DNA of 64,000 nucleotides from Dactylorhiza incarnata (taxonomy: Eukaryota; Streptophyta; Magnoliopsida; Asparagales; Orchidaceae), in contig JAWHQI010000049.1 of NCBI GenBank assembly GCA_033032865.1, forward strand, positions 2,418,001 through 2,482,000. The letters are read 5' to 3'. This document shows, one piece after another, positions 10,571 through 22,015 of the stretch; within the stretch, counting starts at the first letter, position 1, and each line of letters opens with the position of its first letter. The notes beneath the pieces were generated by a model. The model saw only the letters and a program-made list of their open reading frames with translations. It was not told the origin of the DNA and did no database searches. The position numbers were made by a program, and so were the translations under genes.

Positions 10571-13050
10571 ATGGCGCCAAAAATGACGAAGGATCTCCAG
10601 GATGGTTATGAAATCATAAGAAATGGATTCCAGTATGCCCAAACTGAGTTTCAAGAAGTGATTCTACTTCTGAATGATCAAGTATTAGAATATCTTCTAT
10701 CAGAGCCATCTATAATTCTCAGAACTGAAGTTCTGGAATTATTCAACAATGCAAGGCTCACATCTTCCAACTCCACATTAAAATCTAAGATTGGAAACAT
10801 GAAGATAAAGATATCTCCAAGAAAGATGCAGAAAGACCTTCAACTACCATCATGCAGTCATGACGAGGAAGATAGAGTGTCTGAGAAAGACATGGAAAAG
10901 GCCCTCACATGGTGTGAGTACAGTGATGCGAAAACTGGCTCACTGAAGAGGTTGTTTTTCAATCAAAAAGGAAAGCTACTATCTGATATAGTAGGCAAGG
11001 CAGTGATATGCAAGTCAGGGTCACATGATACTATATCAAAGCACGTTTTTGAATTCATGTCAAGAGTGGTCTTGAAGAAAAAGACCTCCTGGGATGCTGT
11101 ACTATTCCAAAGGATCAAAGAATGTCTGCAGGCCACCAACCTAGGCAGAATTCTTTCTTTATATCTTCTAAACACTTATCCTGAGGACTTTGATAAGTCA
11201 AAAGGATCAAACCTTCATTACCTGAAAAGGATGGACATAAGGACCTTGGACAAGTTCTCAATCATGCTCCTAATGAGTCAGCCCTCTAAGCCAAAGGAGA
11301 AGAAAAAGGTTTTAGTCAAAGGACTAAGGAAGTCCATAATGATTTGTTCTGATTCTGAGTCATAGGCTGCAGATAATGTACCAGCTGAGGATAATCAAGG
11401 ACCATCCAGCAGTCCAGTCAGAGATTATCATGAGGAACATAACACTGAAGGTCATGAGGATCATGCTGCTGCTAAAGAGCATGACAAGAATAAGGATATT
11501 GTTGCTGCTTAAGAAAAAATAGAAGAAGGAGATCACACTCAAAGTGATTCTCCTAATCCTCACGTAGCTGATAAAAATGTACAGGATGTGCCCTCTTCTT
11601 TAGAAGATCATGAAGAGTAACAATTGGACACTGTTGCTGACAAACAAAGTAAGATTAACTTAATTATATCAAATCTAGAGAAAAGATTTAAGTTAATCCC
11701 TCATGAACCAGCAGATTACTAGGGAAATGATCTTGAAGATGATATTGCCCCATCTCAGGGGGAGCAGCAGGAGAAATTCAATGATCTTGAAGATAAGGAT
11801 GCTCCAAATGAGGGGGAGCAAGTAGGCTTTGATTTCAAAGAAAGCAAGGAGGCAGAAGAAGATGAGGCTCCCAAGAATGATGATGCAGCAGAGGGGGGGG
11901 GGGGCATATCCCAACTCAGGCTGAGGGGGAGCATGAAAAGCATGCAATGGAGCCATTCATTGTGGTACCTGAAGTCCATCCCTCCTCATTTGCAGTACCA
12001 AGTGAACTTCTCCTAAGTTCCATAAGTTCAATTATAGAAAGTCATATGACTTCAATAAAGGATTATATTGATAATTCTATCTCAACTTTGAAGAAAGAAG
12101 TAATGTCTGAAATTCAAACTATAAAGGAAGAAACTTATTACCTGAATAGGCAGATGACCAAGTGGTTTGATTTGGCTGAAAAATCCATGGTATCTCAGAA
12201 TACTACACTAAGATCAATGGACAAGCATCTGCAGCTATCTGAGCAAGACACGACATATGTCAAAAACTATGTTAGTAAGACTGATTAGGTCATAGAGAAG
12301 GCCTCCAATCATATTGAAGAATATGTATGGTCTACAACAACAACAATGATTAGAGAGGCAGAAAAGATGAAGAATGAGCTCAAATCAGATGTAAAAAATG
12401 CCTTCCAAACACTCTCAGGGTCTGTTGTTATTGCCTCCCAAAGCTTAGAAGCAAAAGTAGTTGAATAAGCCAGAAAGGGGGAGGTGGCCAATGCTAAAAC
12501 CAATTCTGTGCTAGCCCTCGAAGTCCTACAAGGAACAAGAATTGCAATAAACCTTCCTTTGCTGGACAACTTTAGAAATGAAGATTTTGATTTTGTAGCT
12601 CAAGAAAAGATAGTACAAGATGCTCAGCTTGCAAAAAGGAGGAAAAGAGAAGGTGTATTGCTAGCTGAAGAGTTCAAGGAAAATCAAAGAAAAGACCAGG
12701 GCAATGACCCTGATTATGAGCATTGGAGTGATGACTCCAAAAGCATTATTCTGAATGCTTGGAAGAACCATGGCCAAATCTGCAATGTCATTAACAGGAT
12801 ATACCCTGCTGAAGAATGGATAAAGCATCTTGAATGGAATTCCAAGAGTGAAAGGGCCTTCAAAGAAAATCTTATAAGGAAGAATAATCCAAAGAGTAAG
12901 CCTTCAAGATATATTCTCAAGCCATATCCTTACTTCAAGAGGCAAGAGAACAAGATGAAGCTAGCTGAGAAAAAAGTTGCTAATGCAGGAAAGGAGGTTG
13001 TTGTTGATGAGGCTGAATGCTCAAGTTCATCAAAGAAAAGGAAAATTTGA
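10571..13050 (+). pseudogene. Envelope-like third ORF of element A (broken)
   Basis: Start chosen at ATG 10571 (MAPKMTK), matching the MAPPK and MPPKS starts in C and B. The N-terminal domain (10571-11365) has VLELFNNAR, KIKISPRKMQKDLQLP and LLSDIVGKAVICKSGSHDTIS, all aligned with B and C. An acidic tail follows, with repeated GAGGGGGAG-coded E-G-E units and stops at 11363, 11511, 11619 and 11719. The frame changes at a 12-G run (11893-11904). The C-terminal part (11947-13050) has helical, probably coiled-coil segments, stops at 12286 and 12466, and a last module DYEHWS...AEEWIKHLEW...KPYPYFKRQ ending in a basic KKRKI. No signal peptide or membrane helix is apparent. The role is unknown; the N-terminal pattern resembles the 'putative plant transposon protein' domain (from memory). 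Confidence 0.75.
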
Positions 13051-13417
13051 TCTAATGTAGTTAATTCATCATATGAAACAAATGTAAACTGAACAATGTA
13101 TCAACATTTTATCATTAATGAATTTGATATCTATGTCGAATTGATAACTTGTGTGAATATGCCAACATTAGTCAAGCTTAATATTGTTCTATATTAATGC
13201 TTTATATATTCAGTGGTATACATGTTGAATAATGTTATTGTTTTATTGTTATGTTGTCATGATCATTATTCATAATTTGTCATAATATTTTTGTGATGCC
13301 CATTTTCTGTTAACAATTATCTGTTATGTTATCATGACTATTATTTCATATATTGTCATGATAGTTTTTTTTTGTGGTTATGTATCTTAGCATTGGTGTA
13401 TGTTCTGTCTTCTTCAA
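13051..13417. other. Non-coding stretch between the envelope-like ORF and polypurine tract of A
   Basis: About 370 bp, very AT-rich, with TGTTATGTTGTCATGA-like near-repeats (about 13248-13345). No ORF or other signal was recognised. It probably serves as the 3' untranslated part of the element RNA. Confidence 0.5.
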
Positions 13418-13429
13418 ATAGGGGGAGCT
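13418..13429 (+). promoter_or_regulatory. Polypurine tract of element A
   Basis: AATAGGGGGAGCT ends directly before the 3' LTR start TGTTGAGATT. It has the usual position and composition for plus-strand DNA priming. Confidence 0.8.
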
Positions 13430-14819
13430 TGTTGAGATTATTGCCCTCAATGTTCCCTTGATTTGAAGAGTCATCACACTCAATGTTAAGAACATATTGT
13501 ATTTGATAAACCCTATTCTACATCATGTATATACAGTGTTAGGTTGTTCCAGACATTGGAATAAGTTCTGTGGTTTTACTGACGAAACCGCTGAGATGAC
13601 ATCTCTATCTTAGCTGAACCGCTGAGACGAGGCAAAGAACCGCTGAGAAAGGGACTCCCTCAGCTGAGATGCATTTAGACAGAATCTACTGAGAAGACTA
13701 TCTGTCTCAGCGGATCCGCTGAGACAAAGATAGATTCAACTGCTGAGACTGAAGACTATCTTAGCCTAACCGCTGAGACAAATTCATATTTGAATAAAGC
13801 ACTGGCGGGATTTGTTATTGGCGCAAGCAGCTATAAAGCAAGATAAAGTATTTTATTCCCCTCTATACTATGTTAGGGCCCTCCTTAGAGCCATTGCAGA
13901 TGGAAGAGTATAAAAGAACAAGTTAGGGCATTATGGAAAGGGTGTTGAAAAGTGGAAAAGAAATATACTATTTTATTGACGGCTTCCTCAAGTGATCTCT
14001 TCCTGCTTCTTGCATCTACAAAGAGATACAGGGAGAGAAGATAGTTATTCCTGATTCAATCAAGAAGAGCAAGTGGATCCTTCCTCATCTACTGAAGTGA
14101 AAGATCAGTTAGAAGCAAGGTCTGAAGTTACTACCTTTCAGTCCTTCTTCAGGTCAACAGCAGTAGTGAATCAACAACAGAAGACAAAAGCTGAAGGATA
14201 CATCTCAACTGTCATCTATTGTAAGCATAAATTATAACCTTTATAAGAACACTTGTGTTCTGAGTTTATAGGGCATTTTTCCTAAATTGTAGGGTTGTTG
14301 AGCCTCTGTAGTAAGGATGTTGAGCCTGAGTGTGTAAGGTTGTTAAGCCTGAGAAGGAAAACTGAACTCCCCGCTTGAGTGTAGGATCTCTGGGGAGATC
14401 TGAAGTAGGGATTCTTGAAAGGTCTGAGGTTAGAAGATTGGTGGATCTTTGAGTTTAGGAGTTGGAGCACTCTGAGAAGTTGGGCTGGTTGAGCCTGAGG
14501 TAGGGTTGTTTAGCCTGAGGTAGAGTTTGGAGCAAACCTGAGAGATACTAAGCGATCTGTGATGTAAGCTCTTGGAGCTGAGTTTGGAGGAGGTTGACTT
14601 GTCTAACACACTGTTAAAAAGGTGTAGTGGGATTATGGACTACCCATAGACACACTGTCTCGGGGAAACAATATAAAAGACTGTGTGCTTTCTGAGTTGT
14701 GCTTTTACTATTTACTTTTATCTAACAACTGCTAGCAATAAATAAAGAAAATCAAAGAGACCTATTCACCCCCCCCCCCCCCCTCTAGGTGGATTAGACT
14801 ACTACCCTATAAATTATCA
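13430..14819 (+). repeat. 3' LTR of element A
   Basis: Pairs with 2864-4255 along its whole length with scattered substitutions and small indels. It contains the CCGCTGAGAC array (13586-13781), GCTATAAAGC (about 13829-13838, a better TATA candidate than in the mutated 5' copy), GTTGAGCCTGAG tandem units, the GGGGAAACAATATAAAA version of the conserved box, and a 15-C run (14769-14783). It ends ATTATCA at 14819, followed by agta and then the gtgat duplication. Confidence 0.87.
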
Positions 14820-14823
14820 AGTA

Positions 14824-15734
14824 GTGATTGATTATCTTCTGGAGTAATGAGAGATTGCTGTAGGGGAGTAGACGGGTTGTCTGGAGTATTTTTAGCAGAA
14901 ATGATGATGGATGGTTGTTGTTATGGTTGGAGAGGAATCTGAGGTGTAGTTTTTAGAGCTGGAGTAGATGGAATGGATTGGAGGTTGTGATCAGTGTTAT
15001 CTTGTGGAACTGGAGAAGAAGGAGGAGAGGGGCAGCATGATCAGGCTTCAGAATCTGCCGGGTCTACTTTGAAAAGATCCCAATGTTTATTGTCTTACTA
15101 GGAGGAATGGGCACTCCCTTTGACTTGCACATCATTGGATAATGGTGGAAGAAGACCTGCTCATAATTCTCACATAGGCATTTTCCTTATGAGCATATTT
15201 ATATCCCATTAACTTCAGAAGGCATTTCCCCCAATTTATCTTCTTATTAAGAACTAGAACCCCCATGTTCTACAGCTGCTGCTTGGGGATGGCATCATGT
15301 GCTGATATCTTGCATAGCATCACCTTTCCCATTATATCTGCCAAAAATCTGTACTCTTCTGCCACATCATTCTTCTTCAGGTTTATGGGCTTTTCATTCC
15401 TGAACTGAATGATCTGTAAAGCCTTACTGGTCTCTTCCCCTGTTAGTTCATATGCATCACTACTAGCTGTAAGACCAAATGTTTGACTTAGCATTTCCTT
15501 TGTAATATTTATGTCAGCCCCAGAATTTCTCCCATTGAGGGATCCATCATCTCCTATGTGAAGATTGTCTTTCAACTCTATCAGTTCAACATTAATGATC
15601 TTGAACCTTGTAGAAATTAGCTTTGTCAACCCGGCAGTATGAAATAAGCCAAGAATGGCCTTGAAATTATCAGAGGCTGCATTGAAGGAGTCCACATCAA
15701 CATCGAAACCTGAGTTGATCTTAGGAGGAGCCAT
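14824..15734 (-). pseudogene. Envelope-like protein of element C, N-terminal and middle part
   Basis: Read from the ATG at 15734 (MAPPKINSGFDVDVDSF), an open frame of 154 codons runs to a TAG at 15270-15272. It aligns with the A and B third ORFs: VELIELKDN, NITKEMLSQTFGL, then FLADIMGKVMLCKISAHDAIPK, matching LLTDVIGKGLLCKTGSHDKIS in B. Below 15270 the frame continues with several stops in a proline/serine/threonine-rich stretch until the A insertion. The E element's LTR abuts the start codon: the gccat at 15730-15734 is one copy of E's target duplication. A homolog of the A and B third genes is well supported; its function is unknown. Confidence 0.75.
15730..15734. other. Target-site duplication of element E, left copy (gccat)
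   Basis: GCCAT abuts the E 5' LTR; the partner at 32315-32319 is accat, one mismatch. The site is the start codon (CAT on plus is ATG on minus) of C's envelope-like ORF. Confidence 0.7.
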
Positions 15735-15924
15735 TGTTGGACATGTGTGACACATCCCTTTGTTTGAGAATAACAAATCCCATATTGTATTTGATATTGC
15801 ATGTAGTGTGTTTATAGTGTGCAGGAACTAAAGGTGCTATACTCCACAGGTAGAAAGCAGCAAAATTCAAAAATCTGGAAGAATGCGCTACCGCGAGCAC
15901 TAGCACTACCGCCAGGAGCTAGCT

Positions 15925-16076
15925 CGTTCGACGAACTTGAACCTCCGTTCGACGAAAATTTTTGTTGGACGAAAATTTCGTTCGACGAAATTTTCCGTTC
16001 GACGAAATTTTCCGTTCGACGAACTTGAAGCTTCGTTCGACGAAATGATTTGTTCGACGAAAATTTTGTTCGTTGA
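15925..16076 (+). repeat. TTCGACGAA palindromic array in the 5' LTR of E
   Basis: About ten spaced copies of the near-palindrome TTCGACGAA alternate with AAATTTTC-type spacers. The 3' LTR keeps a shorter version (31294-31382) that includes a perfect 24-bp palindrome at 31318-31341. The array precedes the TATA box by about 175 bp. Confidence 0.78.
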
Positions 16077-16251
16077 AAGTTTGTTCTGCCACACCCCGAC
16101 GGTTTCGCAACCGCTCCCGCCAGCGCTAGCGCTACCGCCAGGCGCTATCTCAAGTTCGTGCACAGCGCCACGCCACCGACGGTTCTGCAACCGCTCCACA
16201 CGAATGTTATCGCAGGTGCTAGAGAGCTACCGCAGGCGCTATCATCAAGTT

Positions 16252-16259
16252 CTATAAAA
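16252..16259 (+). promoter_or_regulatory. TATA box of the E 5' LTR
   Basis: CTATAAAA in the context GTTCTATAAAATGGTGGG, conserved in the 3' LTR at about 31553-31560. It is the best core-promoter candidate, lying downstream of the motif array. Confidence 0.6.
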
Positions 16260-17018
16260 TGGTGGGGGCTCTCTCGTTTCAACCAGTGCTTCCAGAGAGA
16301 TTACCTGTGCCATATTTCTAGAGCTGCTACTCTGACGAAAGTTCATCTCCCACTCAAATTCAAAGAAGATTTCTGGAGAAGGAAGCCACCACGCTGCATC
16401 CGAAGTATGATCACTTCAACCTCTCTTATGCTACAGCGATCTTTCATCTCCGACTTTAGAGATCTCATATAGGGAGTTTCATTATTGTTAATTTTATGTT
16501 CATTCCATATTCTTTTGTAATCGTTTAGTTAATTCGCCTTGTGTTGGCGACTAGGTCTGGGTAGGACTTAGGGGGGAATTCGCCTTGTGTTGGCGACTAG
16601 TTCTAGGTGATTAGATCTAGGGGGCTCGAGGCCATATTCGGGGAAGGATTGGCTAGAGCGGCTTGAAGCCTTATCCGGTGAAGGATAGGCTAAAGCCAAC
16701 CGGTTTGTGGAGATACAAGTCGGTATAGAAAAGGAAAAGAAATTTACATTTGTACGCTTCCGATTTCTAGCGATATATAAATCAAATTTATGTAAACACT
16801 TTTTCCATTTAATATAATCATGTCACTTTTGTGTTTACTTGATTTCTATCATTTGGCATAACTCTTAGAATTGCAAATTACAATTGTTTTCCTTCTTTAA
16901 GTTAAATTGATTGTTTCATTCTAATTATCTCTAGACAAATCTAGTAAAAATTATCAAAGAATTTTATTCCCTTATTCACCCCCCCCCCCCCGCTTTGGGC
17001 GCTGTAAGATCCAATAAG

Positions 17019-17029
17019 TGGTATCAGAG
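17019..17029 (+). promoter_or_regulatory. Primer binding site of element E
   Basis: TGGTATCAGAG two bases after the LTR end, the same initiator-Met-tRNA type as in A, B, C and D. Confidence 0.85.
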
Positions 17030-17065
17030 AGTAGGTTATTCCAAACGGTTTAAAAACCATGAATA

Positions 17066-19012
17066 ATGGCGTCTTATGATCTCGCTTTTTCCGAGGGTCA
17101 GGGAATTAGTAGACCTCCACTATTTACTAGGTCAGATTATAATTATTGGAAAAATAGGATGCGTTGTTTTCTAATGACCCTAGATATTGAGGTTTGGAAC
17201 ATGGTAGAAGAAGAATACACTCCTACATTTGTAGTTGGAGAGGTTATGTTAGAAAAACCCAAAGATAAATGGGATGATCAGGATAAACTCAAATGTAAAA
17301 ATAACGCAAAAGCCATGAATGCTCTATTTTGTGCGTTAGATAGAAATGAATTTAATAGAATTTTTGCATGTACTACTGCATATGAAATTTGGAATCATTT
17401 GGAAGTTACTCATGAAGGTACATCGCAGGTTAAAGATTCCAAGCTGTTCCAACTAGAGTCAGAATATGAAAAATTCCGAATGGATGAAAGCGAAGATGTT
17501 GATGGTATGTACATGCGCTTCACCAAGATCGTCAATGCCTCAAAAGCTCTTGGAAAGACCTTCTCAAATGGCGACTTGGTCTGTAAGATCCTTCGTTCTC
17601 TTCCTCCAAAATTCAACCCGAAGGTGACGGCTATTTCGGAGTCGCACAACTTAAGAACGCTCCAAGTTGAGAGCCTCATTGGAAATCTCAAAACCCATGA
17701 GGTAGAACTCAAAATCCAATTTGATGAATACAACAAGGAGCCAAAGAAGAAGGCGTTGGCACTAAAATCAAAAAAATAGTGCCAAGAGGATGAGGATGAA
17801 GATGAAGAAAGCCTTTTGGTGAAGAACTTCCGAAAATTCATGCGCAATCCGGAAAGGAGAAACACCTTTCGAAAATATTTCCAAAAGGGTGAAAGATGGA
17901 AAGGGTCATCTTCAAAGAAGGTAAAAGAGAGCGACGATGAAGAAGAGAGACCTCCACTAGAATGCTATCATTGTAGGAAGACGGGGCACATAAGGAGCCA
18001 ATGCCCAAAATTCTTGAAGGAGAAAAAGGAGAAACGGCACAAAGGGAAAGGAAAGAGGAAGGTGCTAAAGGCAAAGACATGGGATGACTCCTCTTCCTCC
18101 TCCTCCGAAGAATCAAGCGGGTCTTCATCAAGAGAAGATGAGGAAGCAAACATGTGCCTCATGGGACATGGAAACGACAGCGACGACACCAGTGTTCCTA
18201 GTGACACTGAGGTAACTCCTCCCACTTATGATGAATTGTTTAATGAATTCCTTGAAACGTGCAAAGCTTTTGATAAAAATATGAAAGATAGTATTTTATT
18301 AAATCGCGAAAATGAATCTCTTATTAATGAAAATCAAAAGCTTTCCAAAAAGGTAATTATTTTAGAAAAGAGAAAGGTTTCTTGCCAAGAATGTGATCAC
18401 TCCACAAAATTGGCAAAAGATATTGAAGAGTCACTTTCTAAAGCCCTCTCTCATGCCAAAACTCTTACAAAAGAGAAGGGCGAATTAGAAAGGAAATAAG
18501 AAGCCTCTCTTTTGCAAATCAAAAATAATAAAAAAGGTTTTGAAAATAGGTGTGTCATGCTTGTGAAAGAAAACTCTTCACTTAAAGCACAAGTTCATGA
18601 TCTCACCATGGCCATTAAAAAATTTGGAATAGGCCAAAAATCTCTGGAAATGATCTTAGGGAACCAGTGCCATGGTTCTGGAAAATTTGGGCTCGGATAT
18701 CGAGGTGAGGGCTACGGCCCGGCGCTAGCCACTAACGCCGACGCTAGCACCTCATACCAGAAACCTAATTTTTCTTTTTCAAAATGTTTTTCTTCTGTAA
18801 ATCCAATTTCTTCCAGCAATAAAATATTCTAGAAAAGGGTCTCAACCCCCTTTATTTCGTGTGCAAACTGTTATAGGTTAGGTCACTCATCTAGTTCTTG
18901 CAGGAAAATAAAACAAATGGCTTTAAAACAAATCTGGGTACCTAAGGCTTCCACTTATTCTATGGGTGGTACCACTTGGGTATCCGGATCTTTACTCTCA
19001 TCTTCTTTCTAG
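17066..19012 (+). pseudogene. Gag protein of element E (broken)
   Basis: Start ATG 17066 (MASYDLAFSEGQG), 50 bp after the primer site. Capsid-type UBN2-like domain in the first 200 codons: YWKNRMRCFLMTLDIEVW, then AYEIWNHLEVTHEGT and KILRSLPPKF. One intact zinc knuckle CYHCRKTGHIRSQC sits at about 17962-18003, followed by a Ser/Glu-rich stretch and a lysine-rich coiled-coil-like region (18240-18600). The whole length stays in one frame but is cut by stops at 17777, 18497, 18830 and 19010. The last stop (TAG) is 13 codons before the protease motif and may be the original gag/pol boundary. Unlike A, B and D, only one complete knuckle is seen; CANCYRLGHSSSSC near 18858 may be a second one. Confidence 0.85.
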
Positions 19013-22000
19013 ATGTGCAGGCAGGCTAAGGACAATGAAGATGTGTGGTACTTGGATTCAGGATGCTCCAAGCACATGACGAGCAATAAAGCAAAGTTCC
19101 TTAGCGTAGAAAAGAAGAAGGGAGGGATCGTGACGTTTTCTGATTACGGAAAAGGAAGGATCATGGGAATTGGTACAGTTGGTAACAAATCCTTTACTAT
19201 ATCTAATGTTCTTTATGTGAACGGATTAAAACACAATTTAATTTCTATTAGCCAATTATATGATAAAGGATTAGATGTGTTATTTGAATCATCCACTAAT
19301 CTATGCAAAATATCTAATCCTATTACAAACAATATTTTACTAACTGCACCATGAATACACAATGTTTATATAGTTTCATTTCATGATCTTTCAAAATCAT
19401 TTTAAAATGTTTTATTACCAAAAATGATGAACTTGATTTTTGGCATAGAAGGCTAGGACATGCTAGCACAAAGCTTATTGTAAAACTTGCCAAAAGAGAT
19501 TTAATTAGTGGATTGCCTAGATTAAATGGAAATTTACCTTCACTTTGTTCACCATGTCAAAAAGGTAAAATTACTAGATCCTCTTTCAAAAGTAAAAATG
19601 TTATTTCTACTACAAGACCTTTGCAATTAATTCATATGGATCTTTTTGGTCCCGTTAGCACCGCAAGTCTTAGTGGTAGATTATATACATATGTTTTAAT
19701 AGATGAATTTTCAAAATTATGTACTCGTATTCAAAATGAAAGTGATTTAAAAATTAAATGCATTCGTTCGGATCATGGAGGAGAATTAGAAAATGAAAAT
19801 ATTACATCTTATTGTGATATGTTTGGCATAAAACATGAGTTCTCCGCACCACGCACACCACAACAAAATGGTGTTGTAGAAAGAAGGAATAGGACACTTC
19901 AAGAGCAAGCACGCACTATGTTATATGAATATAAATTACCTAAGTCCTTTTGGTCCGAAGCCGTAAACACATCATGTTATGTTATGAATAGAATCATGCT
20001 TCGCCCATCTTTAAATCTCACACCATATGAACTTTATTTTCAAAAGAAGCCTAATGTATCTTACTTCAAAGTTTTTGGTTGTAAATGCTTTATTTTAAAT
20101 ACAAAAGATAGCTTGGGAAAGTTTGATGAAAAATGTGATGAAGGAACATTTCTTGGATATTCTTCAACTAGTAAAGCTTATAGAGTTTTTAATAAAAGAA
20201 CTAGAAAAGTTGAAGAGTCAATTAATGTGAAATTTGATGAGCTTGTTCCTTGTATAGAAAGACTTTCCGCAGGTAAAGAGGATGATCTATTACCTCCTTT
20301 CGAGCATGGTGATGAAGAACCTTCCAAAGAAGAAGAAGAAGAGGCCAAGAAAGATGAATATGTACCTCCATGCGTCTTAAAATTCACAAAGGATCATCCA
20401 CGGGAACTTATAATTGGTGAACCATCCATCGGGGTAAGAACTCGCTCTTCTCTTCATGAATCTTTTTCAAATATTTGTTTTGTTTCCGAAATAGAACCAA
20501 AAAACATTTCTACTTCTTTAAATGATGAATTTTGGTTTTTGGCTATGAATGAAGAGTTAGAACAATTTGAGCGACATAATGATTGAAAATTAGTTGAAAG
20601 ACCATCTAATCACCTGGTTGTAGGTGTAAAATGAATTTTTAAAAATAAATTAGATGGTGAGTCAAGAATCTCTAGAAATAAAGATCAATTAGTAGCACAA
20701 GGATATTCTCAAATCGAGGGGATAGATTTTGATGAATCATTTGCACCTGTTGCTAGATTAGAGTCTATAAGAATTTTTTTAGCATTTGCAAGCTTTAAAA
20801 GAATAAAACTATTTCAAATGGATGTGAAAAGTGCTTTTCTAAACGGGTTTGTAAAAGAAGAAGTTTATGTTTAACAACCCCCCGGTTTTTTTATGAAAAA
20901 TTTCTAAATCATGTTTATAAACAAGAAAAAGTGCTTTATGGTTTAAAACAAGCGCCACGTGCATGGTATGAAAGACTTACATCATTTTTATTAAAGCACG
21001 GTTATATTATGGGAAGTGCGGATAATACTCTCTTCATTAAGCACAACAATGATGATATAATTATTTTACAAATATATGTTGATGATATTATTTTTGGATC
21101 TACTAATGAAGAGATGTGTAAAGAAGTTATTTTAGTGATGAAAAATGAATTTGAAATGAGTCTTGTAGGAGAACTTTCTTATTTCCTTGGTTTTCAAATA
21201 ACACAAAGAATTGAGGGTATCTTTGTATGTCAAACTAAATATGTCCATGATATGCTTAAACGTTTTGGATTTGAAAATCTTAAACATGCTTCTACACCAA
21301 TGAGTGCATCACTAAAATTAGGAAAAGATGAATCGGGAATTTCTATAGATCAAACTTTATATAGAGGTATGATAGGATCTCAACTTTATCTAAGTGCAAC
21401 TAGACCCGATATTATGTTTGTCGTATGCCTATGTGCTCGATTTCAAGCCAATCCAAAAGAATCTCATTTAAAAGCGGTAAAAGAATTTATAGATATCTCA
21501 TTGGGTCATCTAGATTAGGATTTTGGTACCCGCACAATAATTCATTCACACTTCACGGCTACTCCGACTCGGACTATGCCGGTTGTTCACTTGATAGAAA
21601 AAGCACTAGTGGTACTTGTCATTTTCTAGAACCTTCATTAGTTGCATGGTCTAGTAGGAAACCAAATTCGGTTGCACTCTCCACCACGGAGGCCGAATAC
21701 ATTGCATTAGGGAGTTGTTGTGCACAAGCACTATGGATGAGTCAAACTTTAGAGGACTTTGGTTTTCATCTAAAAAATATTGAACTAAAATGTGACAACA
21801 AAAGTGTCATTGATCACACAAATAATCCGGTACACCACTCTAGATCCAAACATATAAATGTGCATCATCATTGGGATCACATTAAAAAGGAAAATATAAG
21901 GATTAGTTTCATTGGCACGGACTCTCAACTTGCTGATATATTTACTAAACCTCTTCCCGATGCAAGGTTTCAAATGTTAAGGTTGGAATTAGGAGCCTTA

Positions 22001-22015
22001 GACATCTTAAGATGA
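19013..22015 (+). pseudogene. Pol polyprotein of element E: PR-INT-RT-RNase H (broken)
   Basis: Protease WYLDSGCSKHMTS (about 19050). Pre-integrase region WHRRLGHAS (about 19440), after stops at 19352 and 19403 and a frame change. Integrase 19513-20586 has HMDLFGP, RSDHGGE and ERRNRT, but about 20 residues appear missing near 19715 between the first and second catalytic acids. RT 20640-21518: [10 protein letters not shown], then stops at 20584, 20632 and 20872, a frame change, and an intact [10 protein letters not shown] (YVDD codons 21075-21086). RNase H 21540-22015 follows another frame change: GYSDSDYAGCSLDRKSTSG, LSTTEAEYIAL and the terminal DIFTKPLPDARFQMLRLELG. Inactive. Confidence 0.9.

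Larger units (their letters stand above)
2864..14823 (+). mobile_element. Element A: full-length SIRE-like Ty1/copia element with envelope-like ORF
   Basis: Both LTRs (2864-4255; 13430-14819), primer site, gag, pol, envelope-like ORF and polypurine tract are present in canonical order over about 12 kb. It lies inside the tail of C's envelope-like gene in opposite orientation. All genes are broken by stops and frameshifts, and the two LTRs differ visibly throughout, so this is an old, inactive copy. It belongs to a family distinct from B/D: the LTR motif is CCGCTGAGAC rather than GCGTCGAGC. Confidence 0.9.
15735..17016 (+). repeat. 5' LTR of element E
   Basis: Starts TGTTGGACATGTGTGACACATCCC and pairs with 31124-32314. 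It contains a TTCGACGAA array (15925-16076), CGCTACCGCCAGCGCTAGC-type GC-rich repeats (15885-16250), TATA box CTATAAAA (16252-16259), two copies of TTCGCCTTGTGTTGGCGACTAG (about 16531-16600) and a 13-C run (16979-16991). The last bases, ccaata, appear to be a mutated ccaaca, the form at the 3' LTR end. Confidence 0.88.

Noticed and set aside
15906..16199. Overlapping frames on both strands in the E LTR rich in Arg/Phe/Val
   Set aside because: Produced by the TTCGACGAA array, which is open in several frames on both strands; no protein-like conservation.
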